Shown here piece after piece: positions 1 to 6,598 of a stretch of DNA of 11,130 bases. Origin of the DNA: an uncultured Clostridia bacterium (GTDB lineage Bacteria; Bacillota; Clostridia; Oscillospirales; Ruminococcaceae); assembly GCA_947630315.1 (NCBI GenBank), contig CANRHA010000041.1, positions 1-11,130 of the forward strand. Direction: 5' to 3'. The first letter of the stretch is position 1, and each line of letters starts with the position of its first letter. The translations under genes were made by a program, and so were the position numbers. The notes below the pieces were generated by a model. That model was not told the DNA's origin. It worked only from the letters and a program-made list of their open reading frames with translations, and searched no databases.

Positions 1-2703
1 CTTGAAGCGCTTAAGAAAACGTCAAATTACGTTCCCGAAAACGTAAAGTTTTACACTTACGCAAAGCTAATGAACCTCTCCGAGTCCGAGATTTCGGACA
101 TCAAGCCGGACTTCATTATTTTAGATGAGTTCCACAGAGCCGGTGCGGAACAGTGGGGCAGGGGAGTTCAAAGGCTTCTTTCGGCTTGTGAGAAAACGCC
201 TGTTTTAGGGCTTTCGGCGACCAATATCCGCTACTTAGATAACCAAAGAGATATGGCAGACGAGCTGTTTGACGGCTGTATCGCGAGCGAGATGACCCTC
301 GGAGAAGCAATCGTGCGAGGAATTCTTAACCCGCCTAAGTATGTACTATCTATATATAGCTATCAAAAAGACCTCGAACGTTATGAAAAGCGTGTCAAGA
401 TTGCGAAGAATAAGGCGGTAAGAGACGTCGCAGAGCGTTATCTTGAAGCTCTCCGCAGGGCTTTGGACAAGGCAGACGGTTTGGACAAAATCTTTGCAAA
501 ACACATGACTGACCCGCATGGGAAGTATATCGTTTTCTGTGCCAACGCCGAGCATATGCGTGCGATGATGGCGGAATCGAAGGCTTGGTTTAGTGAGATT
601 GACCAACATTATCATGTATATTCTGTATATTCCGACGATCCCGAAGCTTCTCAATCCTTTGCGGATTTCAAGGCTGATGACAGCGACCATTTGAGGCTGC
701 TTTTCTGCATAGATGCTCTTAACGAGGGAATACATGTTGACGACGTGGCGGGGGTAATCCTGCTTAGACCGACGGTTTCACCCATCATCTACAAGCAGCA
801 GATAGGCCGCGCGCTTTCGGCATCTTCAACAAAAAATCCCGTAATTTTTGACGTTGTGAACAATATTGAGAACCTCTACAGCATTGATTCGATTGAGGAA
901 GAAATGCGCGTTGCATTGATTTATTATCATGCAAATGAGGACTATGATGTAGTCAACGAGAGGTTTGAAATCTTTGATGAGCTTCAGGATTGCAAGAGAC
1001 TGTTTGAGAAGCTGAATGATGCATTAACCGCAAGCTGGGATTTGATGTATTCTCACGCGCAAGATTACTTCATCAAGTACGGAAATTTAGATGTTCCACG
1101 CAGATTTAAGACCGCAGACGGTTGCTCGCTCGGACAGTGGATATTCACGCAAAGGAAGGTATATTCGGGAGAACAGGCGGGTGCGCTGAGTGAGGAGAGA
1201 ATCCAAAAGCTCAACTCTATCGGCATGATCTGGGATAGCTATGCGGAGCAGTCATGGAAGAAAAACTATGCCGCCGCTGTTCAATATTTTAACGAAAACA
1301 AAGATTTACAAGTGCCCGCGGGATACGTCACAGACGACGGAATCGCGCTCGGCTCGTGGATCTCAAACATAAGAACATACCGCAAAAACGGCAGCCACTG
1401 TAGATATTTGACCCCCGAACATATTGACGAATTGAACGCTATCGGCATGATTTGGGATGTGCCCGACTACCTCTGGGAGCAGAACTTTGCTGCGGCGATG
1501 AGATACCGCCAAAAACACGGCAACCTTGACGTTCCCGCAACCTACGTCAGCGAGGACGGTACCCGCTTGGGTGCGTGGCTTTGCGGCATGAGGAATGCGA
1601 GAATTGACAAAAACTATCGCATTTCCGATGAGCAAATCGCTAAACTTGACGCCCTCGGAATGGTTTGGGAGACCGCCAACAGCCGCAAGTGGGAGACGGG
1701 GTACGCCGCTACGAAGGCATACTATTTAAAATACGGCAATTTAGATGTTCCCTCAGGGTATGTAAATTCCGACGGTTTCAGGCTCGGCGGGTGGATCGCA
1801 GATCAGCGGGAGAAATTCAGGGCTGGCAAGCTCCGATCCGAACGCAGGGCGAGGCTTGATGATCTTGGAATGATTTGGCAGAAAGACGACCCGTGGGAGC
1901 TGCGGTTCAAGCTTGCAGAGGACTACTTCAAGGAAAACGGCAATCTTAATGTTCCGGGAAACTATACAGTCAACGGAATTAACCTTTCAAAGTGGCTGAA
2001 CGAGCAAAAACAGGCTTACAGAGGCAAAAGGAAGGCGCTGACAGAGGAGCGGATAATGCGTCTTGAGTCCATCGGCATGGATTGGCGGAAGCCCTCGGAA
2101 ATCGCTTGGGATAACAATTTCGAGAAGCTGAAAGTTAATGGAATTGAAGATAAATCGCTGCAAAAGTGGCTTGTGCAGCAGAGGAAAAAACGCAAGAATG
2201 GCAAGCTGACTGATGAACAAATCCGAAAGCTTGACAGCGTGGGAATGGTCTGGGAGATGGCTGACCCGTGGGAAACAGGCTACAGTCATGCAGTAGAATA
2301 CGTCAAAAATTTCGGCAACTTGGACGTGAAGAAAAGCTACAGATCCCCCGACGGTTATGCGCTCGGAAATTGGGTTGCGAATCAGAGAAATAATCGGCAA
2401 ATGCTTAGCAATGAACAAGTTAATAAGCTTGAACGTTTGGGGATGGTTTGGTCGCTTGACGAGCAGAAATGGGAGCAGTCTTATGAGGCTGCAAAGGCCT
2501 ATTTCAGGGAGTTTGGAAGCCTTAATGTTCCTGCGAAAGTCAGGTATCACGGAGTGGATTTGTGGGAATGGCTTAGGCAGCAGAGGCAAAAGCGTGCCGA
2601 GGGAAAGCTCACTGAATCGCAGATGAAAAAGCTCGAAATGATTGGAGCGTTTAACGAATCCGCAAGAAGAAAAGTCAGCGCGGAAAAGAGAATATCTGTG
2701 TAA
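1..2703 (+). CDS. DExH-box SF2 helicase with eight C-terminal helicase-associated (HA) repeats, 5' partial
   Basis: The reading frame is open from base 1, so the N-terminus, including the Walker A motif, lies outside the window; the first internal ATG at 70 is not the likely start. Visible helicase motifs are motif II DEFH (bases 124-135), motif III SAT (214-222), a RecA-like second domain with LNEGIHV near 720, and motif VI QQIGRALS (796-819). From about 1036 to the end come eight tandem repeats beginning at W codons near 1036, 1255, 1474, 1690, 1894, 2107, 2269 and 2470. Each typically has W...A..Y....GNLDVP....DG..LG.W....R followed by L....I..L..IGM.W. This is the helicase-associated domain pattern (PF03457 type). 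Repeat 6 is short (about 54 residues) and lacks the GNLDVP segment. The family is thought to act as a nucleic-acid-dependent ATPase in the cytoplasm, and its substrate is unknown. Nothing in the sequence ties it to glycan synthesis apart from being 22 bases upstream. Confidence 0.9.
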   Translation, partial: LEALKKTSNYVPENVKFYTYAKLMNLSESEISDIKPDFIILDEFHRAGAEQWGRGVQRLLSACEKTPVLGLSATNIRYLDNQRDMADELFDGCIASEMTLGEAIVRGILNPPKYVLSIYSYQKDLERYEKRVKIAKNKAVRDVAERYLEALRRALDKADGLDKIFAKHMTDPHGKYIVFCANAEHMRAMMAESKAWFSEIDQHYHVYSVYSDDPEASQSFADFKADDSDHLRLLFCIDALNEGIHVDDVAGVILLRPTVSPIIYKQQIGRALSASSTKNPVIFDVVNNIENLYSIDSIEEEMRVALIYYHANEDYDVVNERFEIFDELQDCKRLFEKLNDALTASWDLMYSHAQDYFIKYGNLDVPRRFKTADGCSLGQWIFTQRKVYSGEQAGALSEERIQKLNSIGMIWDSYAEQSWKKNYAAAVQYFNENKDLQVPAGYVTDDGIALGSWISNIRTYRKNGSHCRYLTPEHIDELNAIGMIWDVPDYLWEQNFAAAMRYRQKHGNLDVPATYVSEDGTRLGAWLCGMRNARIDKNYRISDEQIAKLDALGMVWETANSRKWETGYAATKAYYLKYGNLDVPSGYVNSDGFRLGGWIADQREKFRAGKLRSERRARLDDLGMIWQKDDPWELRFKLAEDYFKENGNLNVPGNYTVNGINLSKWLNEQKQAYRGKRKALTEERIMRLESIGMDWRKPSEIAWDNNFEKLKVNGIEDKSLQKWLVQQRKKRKNGKLTDEQIRKLDSVGMVWEMADPWETGYSHAVEYVKNFGNLDVKKSYRSPDGYALGNWVANQRNNRQMLSNEQVNKLERLGMVWSLDEQKWEQSYEAAKAYFREFGSLNVPAKVRYHGVDLWEWLRQQRQKRAEGKLTESQMKKLEMIGAFNESARRKVSAEKRISV
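1036..2670 (+). repeat. Protein-level array of eight helicase-associated repeats
   Basis: These are tandem coding repeats inside the helicase gene. Unit starts are spaced about 219, 219, 216, 204, 213, 162 and 201 bases apart. The conserved core in each unit is an N-terminal W, a GNLDVP-like turn, DG..LG.W, a basic QR stretch and a closing IGM.W. DNA-level identity between units is low, with different codons for the same motif, so the duplications look old rather than recent. Unit 6 (from 2107) has lost roughly 16-19 residues before its G..LQKW part. Unit 8 ends IGAF instead of IGM.W, as is common for a terminal unit. Confidence 0.85.
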
Positions 2704-2725
2704 ATGTAATTAGAATACGTTAAAG

Positions 2726-3478
2726 ATGGTGATGGATTTGAGTGAAGAAAGGAATGCTGTTGCGGTAATGGACAAGCCGGCGGAAGCGGTCGCGGCGCAT
2801 GTTGCAGTTGAAATTCCACGGGAGTCAAAAGTGGTCTTGCCGTTCGAGAAGAAAGGCGAGTATTTCGTCGAACAGGTCGGCGACATTCCGAAAAAGCCGA
2901 TTTACGCCGCAATAAAGCGCATTTTTGACATTTTTGCCTCGGCGGTAGCGCTGATAATTCTGGCAATCCCGATGGCGATAATCGCGGTTTTGATCAAAAT
3001 AAAGTCGCCCGGTCCGGCGTTTTATCACCAGGAACGGTTAGGATTAAACGGCAAGAAAATTGATATTGTAAAATTCCGGACAATGAATGTCGATGCTGAA
3101 GCATCAGGCGCACAGTGGTCACAGGGCGACGATGATCCGAGAATTTTCCCACTTGGGCGAACGCTGAGAAAATTCAGACTGGACGAGCTGCCGCAGCTCG
3201 CAGCGGTGTTCACGGGACAGCTGAGTTGGGTCGGCCCGAGACCGGAACGCGAGATTTTTTACGATGAATTTGAGACGTATGTGCACGGCTTCCACGAGCG
3301 TCTGAAGGTTAAGCCGGGGTTGACGGGTCTTGCACAGGTCAACGGTGGGTATGACCTAAAGCCGGAGGAGAAGATAATTTACGATGTTGAATACATAAAG
3401 AAGAGGTCGCTATGGTTGGACTTAAAAATTATGTTAAAAACAGTAGGCGTAATTTTGACGCGGGGGGGGGCAAAGTAA
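2726..3478 (+). CDS. Polyprenyl-phosphate sugar phosphotransferase (initiating phosphoglycosyl transferase), first copy
   Basis: This bacterial sugar transferase (PF02397 type, small monotopic PGT) moves a sugar 1-phosphate from a nucleotide sugar to undecaprenyl phosphate at the cytoplasmic membrane face and so starts a lipid-linked glycan. Residues 1-60 are a hydrophilic extension. KRIFD (64-68) leads into one hydrophobic re-entrant or membrane helix (about 69-92). Then come SPGPAFYHQERLG, KFRTM, DPRIFPLG, the catalytic Asp-Glu pair in DELPQL (D153-E154), VGPRPE and PGLTGLAQVNGGY. The C-terminus TRGGAK is the ordinary ending for the family. Starts at 2726 or 2732 are both possible because the ribosome site is weak (AAAGATGG). 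The gene lies 22 bases after the helicase and 46 bases before a second PGT. The donor sugar cannot be read from sequence. A run of nine G (3462-3470) sits five codons before the stop codon. Confidence 0.95.
   Translation: MVMDLSEERNAVAVMDKPAEAVAAHVAVEIPRESKVVLPFEKKGEYFVEQVGDIPKKPIYAAIKRIFDIFASAVALIILAIPMAIIAVLIKIKSPGPAFYHQERLGLNGKKIDIVKFRTMNVDAEASGAQWSQGDDDPRIFPLGRTLRKFRLDELPQLAAVFTGQLSWVGPRPEREIFYDEFETYVHGFHERLKVKPGLTGLAQVNGGYDLKPEEKIIYDVEYIKKRSLWLDLKIMLKTVGVILTRGGAK
3462..3470 (+). repeat. G9 homopolymer near the 3' end of the first PGT gene
   Basis: Nine consecutive G residues encode R-G-G just before the stop at 3476-3478. With nine G the protein ends normally. With eight G the frame continues without a stop through 3471-3524 into the second PGT gene, giving one long fused reading frame. 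With ten G it runs into a 25-codon stretch ending at TGA 3547-3549. The tract is seen directly. Whether its length varies, or is an assembly error, is not known. Confidence 0.9.
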
Positions 3479-3549
3479 TTGCTATAATAGTCAATTACTA
3501 TCCCGCCATCAGCGGATATACCTTGTGTTTAAACGTGGTTTCGACTTGA
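3472..3549 (+). pseudogene. Possible remnant of a glycosyltransferase N-terminus
   Basis: Between and overlapping the two PGT genes, the third + frame reads KVIAIIVNYYPAISGY and then stops at TGA 3547. The pattern of a short hydrophobic beta strand followed by VNYYP and a small-residue/Gly turn resembles the first strand and nucleotide-binding loop that begins many GT2 or GT4 glycosyltransferases (compare IIVNYN or ITNYFPP starts). It has no ATG/GTG start of its own and is only about 25 codons long. It could be the scar left by deletion of a glycosyltransferase gene between the two PGT genes, or it may be chance. Confidence 0.25.
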
Positions 3550-4115
3550 TAATATCTATCATTTCTTTAATTCTTCTAATAATACCGTTTGCTATTATCT
3601 CGCTGATACAGAAACTAAGTGCACCTAAAGAACCAATCTTTTTCTGTCAGATTCGAATCGGCAGAAACGGTCGGCCATTTAAAGTAAGTAAATTTAGGAG
3701 TATGAAAAGCACGGCGCCGCACGACTGCCCGACAAAAGATTTCTTGGACGGCGAGCAGTACATAACCAAGTGGGGGCGGTTCTTGAGAGATACAAGCATT
3801 GATGAACTTCCTCAGCTTTTTCAGGTTTTGACAGGTAAGATGTCGCTTATAGGGCCACGGCCGTTGATCCCTCAGGAAGAAGCGGTGCATAAGATGCGCG
3901 AACAGGCAGGGGTTTATCAGTTGAGACCTGGAATGACCGGCTGGGCGCAGGTAAATGGGAGAGATTTTGTCGGAGATGAAGATAAAGTCAGGCTTGATGA
4001 AGAGTATTTGCAGAATGTCGGAATTAAAATGGATTTTAAGGTTTTTGGAATGACGATTAAAAAGGTATTGGCGAAAAAGGATATTTCTGAGGGGAAAATT
4101 ACTGAAAATGTTTAA
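3525..4115 (+). CDS. Small phosphoglycosyl transferase (PglC/EpsL-like sugar transferase), second copy
   Basis: This is a 196-residue small monotopic PGT, close to the usual 200 residues of PglC-type enzymes. FKRGFDLI leads into a hydrophobic re-entrant helix (about residues 7-28). Then come IFFCQIRIGRNG, KFRSMK, the catalytic pair in SIDELPQL (D93-E94, the same numbering as reported for PglC), SLIGPRPLIP, RPGMTGWAQVNGRD and a D.EYL segment. It should attach a phosphosugar to undecaprenyl phosphate at the inner membrane face. The start is a GTG at 3525 with only a weak upstream AGCGGA; no ATG lies in a better place, and the frame is open upstream to 3459. Poor initiation could mean coupling to, or fusion with, the preceding PGT. 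It differs clearly from the first copy (FRSM and GPRPLIP types), so it is not a recent duplicate. The donor sugar may be an N-acetylated amino sugar or a hexose; sequence alone does not decide. Confidence 0.93.
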   Translation: MFKRGFDLIISIISLILLIIPFAIISLIQKLSAPKEPIFFCQIRIGRNGRPFKVSKFRSMKSTAPHDCPTKDFLDGEQYITKWGRFLRDTSIDELPQLFQVLTGKMSLIGPRPLIPQEEAVHKMREQAGVYQLRPGMTGWAQVNGRDFVGDEDKVRLDEEYLQNVGIKMDFKVFGMTIKKVLAKKDISEGKITENV

Positions 4116-4131
4116 AATTATTTTTGATTTA

Positions 4132-4140
4132 AGAAGGTGA
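4132..4140 (+). promoter_or_regulatory. Ribosome binding site of the membrane-protein gene
   Basis: AGAAGGTGA pairs well with the 16S rRNA tail and supports the ATG at 4153, although the 12-base spacer is long. The gap 4116-4152 is AT-rich and otherwise empty. Confidence 0.5.
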
Positions 4141-4152
4141 GTTTTAAATATA

Positions 4153-5391
4153 ATGTATATGCCGTGGCTGGTAATGATAATTGAAGTTTTGCTGCTCACT
4201 CCTTTTCATTTTATGATTGGCGAATTTCCAAATGATGCGTTGATAGTTTTAATAAATGTATTTGCTGTTGAGGTATTTATCTTAAAACAAGATAAAAAGA
4301 TTATGTTACCTATGCTTGCAGCTTTTTCTTTAAGGCTGATGGCTATGGTTTATGATCTTTCTACGTTGAGTCTTTCACACATGAACGGTGATACTATAGG
4401 ATATTATAATACTGCTGTACAATGGATGAATGGTCAAGCGCCATCAAATGTTTATGGATTATATTCACAACTTATCGGATATATCTTTAGAATTACCGGC
4501 GATTCAAGACTTTTAGTGGAGTATCTTAATGTTTTAATGGGAATTTCCATTGTGTGGATACTTTATAAATGCATGTGTATGTGTGCAGTAAGAAAAAGTA
4601 TTTCGGGTGTAGCTGTTTGGATACTTTCTGTTTTCCCATATTCAATATACAGCTCATGTGTCACATATAGAGAAACCATTATTGCAATGTTTGTAGCATT
4701 GTCGGTTTATTTTGCTCTCAATTGGTATTTATATCAAAAATGGAGCAATATGTTTTTATGTTTTGCATCTTTGGCATTTGCTTCCGCATTTCATGCCGGC
4801 GTTGTTGTTATGAGCTTGGGATATGCACTTTTATTCACTATGTACTCATACAGGACTGACAGATTTGCTTTAAACAAAAAATCGATCATTTCATTAGGAC
4901 TTTTTATAAGCGCTTTTGTACTAATTGTCATGGTATTTCCGGAAATATTCTTTACAAAATTAAACGGTATTAGTGAAGAATCAATTATAACGCAAGTTAA
5001 TTGGAATTATGGAGGCTCAGCATATCTGTCATGGTTAAACCCGAATTCTTTAGCACAGGTCATTATTGCTTCACCGCTAAAGTTGTTCTATTTCCTTTTT
5101 TCACCACTGCCGGATAACTGGAGAGGAATTGTAGACATTGGAACTTTTTTGATTGACAGCATGGCGTATATTGTTTGCGTAATATATCTATGCAGAAATT
5201 TCAAGACATCTAAATACGAGCATTTTATCGTTTCGGTTTTCTTGGGATGGCTGGCAAATGCTTTTGTATTCGGTCTCGGTACATGGACGGCAGGAACGGC
5301 AATCAGACATAGAAACAAAATATTTATGGTGTTGCTTTTGATAACTGCTATGTCAACTGTAAAAAAAGATAAAGAGAGTGTGAAAGAATAA
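4153..5391 (+). CDS. Polytopic membrane protein: Wzy-type polysaccharide polymerase or GT-C-type glycosyltransferase
   Basis: This 412-residue protein is largely hydrophobic, with about nine to eleven membrane spans. The first predicted extracytoplasmic loop contains NGDTIGYYNTAVQWMNG (Asp80), followed by YSQLIGYIFRITGDS. An acidic residue followed by Y..A..W..G in the first loop is the arrangement of GT-C transferases that use polyprenyl-linked donors (ArnT/PMT-like). Near the end, GTAIRHRNK (about 382-390) precedes a last hydrophobic segment, as in many polymerase-like proteins of glycan loci. Position between the initiating transferases and a GT4 gene fits a repeat-unit polymerase or a membrane transferase. 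The two options cannot be separated by eye. A cysteine cluster KCMCMCA (C140, C142, C144) lies in a probable cytoplasmic loop. The gene is visibly AT-rich compared with its neighbours, which is common for Wzy-like genes brought in by transfer. It ends directly against the next start codon. Confidence 0.7.
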   Translation: MYMPWLVMIIEVLLLTPFHFMIGEFPNDALIVLINVFAVEVFILKQDKKIMLPMLAAFSLRLMAMVYDLSTLSLSHMNGDTIGYYNTAVQWMNGQAPSNVYGLYSQLIGYIFRITGDSRLLVEYLNVLMGISIVWILYKCMCMCAVRKSISGVAVWILSVFPYSIYSSCVTYRETIIAMFVALSVYFALNWYLYQKWSNMFLCFASLAFASAFHAGVVVMSLGYALLFTMYSYRTDRFALNKKSIISLGLFISAFVLIVMVFPEIFFTKLNGISEESIITQVNWNYGGSAYLSWLNPNSLAQVIIASPLKLFYFLFSPLPDNWRGIVDIGTFLIDSMAYIVCVIYLCRNFKTSKYEHFIVSVFLGWLANAFVFGLGTWTAGTAIRHRNKIFMVLLLITAMSTVKKDKESVKE

Positions 5392-6528
5392 ATGAACGCC
5401 CTGATGATTGCGCATGTAGCGTCGATGATTGACCATTTTAATATGCCGAATATTAAGCTCTTGCTTGAACTAGGGTATTCGGTGCATGTCGTATGCAACT
5501 TCAAATCCGGAAGTTCATGCGATGATGCGGAAATTGACAGTTTAAAAGTTAAATTGGATTCCTTGGGCGTTACATATACGCATATCGATTTTGAGCGTTT
5601 TCCATTTTCATTGAAAAATTTTGTAGCATATAAACAGCTGAAAAAAGTTTTTGATGATGAACACTATGATTTGGTTCACTGCCACACTCCGATGGGAGGC
5701 GTATTAGGTCGTCTTGCTGCTAAAAAATACCGAAAATCCGGCACAAAGGTTATCTACACCGCCCACGGCTTCCACTTTTTTAAAGGCGCACCCCTAAAAA
5801 ACTGGCTTTTGTACTACCCGGTGGAATGGATCTGCGCATTTTGGACAGACGAGCTTATCACGATAAACAAAGAAGATTATGCCAGAGCACAGAGGCATAT
5901 GCACGCGAAGCACATTACATATATACCCGGCGTCGGGGTCGATTTGAAAAAGTTTTCGCCGGATATTTACACTGAGGAAGAAATTGCGAATGCTCGCGCA
6001 GAGCTTGGTGTTGATACCGATGAAAAAATGCTTTTGTCGGTGGGCGAACTTATCCCGAGAAAGAATCACGAGTCGGTCATTCGGGCTTTAGCAAAGGTGA
6101 ATAATCCCAAAATTAAGTATTTTATTTGCGGAACCGGCGAGCTGAGAGAATATCTTGAAAGGCTGATAGAGGAGCTCGGGCTGACCGAAAATGTCAGGCT
6201 TTTGGGGTATAGGACGGACATTTCAAAGCTTTGCGATTGTGCGGATTTGTTTGTATTTCCGTCGCTTCAGGAGGGACTTCCCGTCGCGCTCATGGAGGCG
6301 ATTGCCTCTAAGACCGCAGTAATCTGCTCGGACATACGCGGTAATACGGATTTGGTCAGCGGAGATGCGCTGTTTGAGACGAAAAATGTTGAGCAAATTT
6401 CTGAAAAAATAAGTTTTTATCTCTGCAAGGATCTTTTGGAAGAAGTAAAATGCAATTATTCAAATTTAATGAAGTGTGATCTTGAAAAAGTTTCAGAAGA
6501 TATGAAGAGTATTTATAAAAATAATTAA
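5392..6528 (+). CDS. Glycosyltransferase family 4 (EpsD/CapM-like)
   Basis: This 378-residue cytoplasmic or membrane-associated GT-B enzyme should add a sugar from a nucleotide donor to the growing lipid-linked glycan with retention of configuration. The N-terminal Rossmann half carries AHVASMIDHFN, HCHTPMGGVLGR (residues 96-107) and YTAHGFHFF (about 122-130, H125). The C-terminal half has SVGELIPRKNHE, FICGTGELR and the GT4 signature E294-x7-E302 in QEGLPVALMEA. The length is normal for the family. ATG 5392 follows immediately after the TAA of the membrane-protein gene with no good ribosome site, so translation is probably coupled. Base use changes inside the gene: roughly 5392-5740 and the last 130 bases are AT-rich like the preceding gene, while the middle is richer in GC. 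That hints at mosaic origin or recombination. The donor and acceptor are unknown; the neighbouring heptose genes make a heptose donor possible but unproven. Confidence 0.93.
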   Translation: MNALMIAHVASMIDHFNMPNIKLLLELGYSVHVVCNFKSGSSCDDAEIDSLKVKLDSLGVTYTHIDFERFPFSLKNFVAYKQLKKVFDDEHYDLVHCHTPMGGVLGRLAAKKYRKSGTKVIYTAHGFHFFKGAPLKNWLLYYPVEWICAFWTDELITINKEDYARAQRHMHAKHITYIPGVGVDLKKFSPDIYTEEEIANARAELGVDTDEKMLLSVGELIPRKNHESVIRALAKVNNPKIKYFICGTGELREYLERLIEELGLTENVRLLGYRTDISKLCDCADLFVFPSLQEGLPVALMEAIASKTAVICSDIRGNTDLVSGDALFETKNVEQISEKISFYLCKDLLEEVKCNYSNLMKCDLEKVSEDMKSIYKNN

Positions 6529-6598
6529 GATTACATAATGTAGAAAAAAACTTGTGTATACATGTAACAATGATTTATTAGCATAAGGGGGAGAAAAA
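6529..6598 (+). promoter_or_regulatory. Intergenic gap with two palindromes, possible promoter/operator region
   Basis: This is the longest gap in the glycan block (70 bases), AT-rich, and lies between the assembly genes and the heptose genes. It holds TACATAATGTA (6532-6542) and TACATGTA (6559-6566), so four TACAT/ATGTA half-sites occur within 35 bases. TTGTGT (6552-6557) and TTTATT (6574-6579), 16 bases apart, are weak -35/-10 candidates. There is no stem-loop followed by a T run, so no terminator is evident. A separate promoter for the heptose operon is plausible but not shown. Confidence 0.25.
6585..6593 (+). promoter_or_regulatory. Ribosome binding site of hddA
   Basis: AAGGGGGAG lies 5 bases before ATG 6599 and fixes that start. 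Confidence 0.75.

Noticed and set aside
70..72. ATG at 70 as the helicase start
   Set aside because: The frame is open to base 1 and the helicase lacks its first motifs, so the gene begins before the window.
1987..2589. 200-codon open frame on the minus strand inside the helicase repeats
   Set aside because: It is antisense to clear HA repeats and has no recognisable domain. It arises from the codon pattern of the repeats.
1036..2670. CRISPR or DNA tandem repeat array
   Set aside because: The periodicity is only at protein level. Bases differ between units and there are no identical repeats with spacers.
2547..2966. 139-codon minus-strand frame across the helicase/PGT junction
   Set aside because: It overlaps the ends of two well-supported genes, is low-complexity (Ser/Pro/Leu-rich) and lacks a ribosome site that I can see.
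3615..4199. 194-codon open frame on the minus strand across the second PGT
   Set aside because: The + strand here encodes an intact PGT with its catalytic motif. The reverse frame has no family features.
6529..6598. Rho-independent terminator after the GT4 gene
   Set aside because: The short palindromes are not GC-rich and are not followed by a T run.
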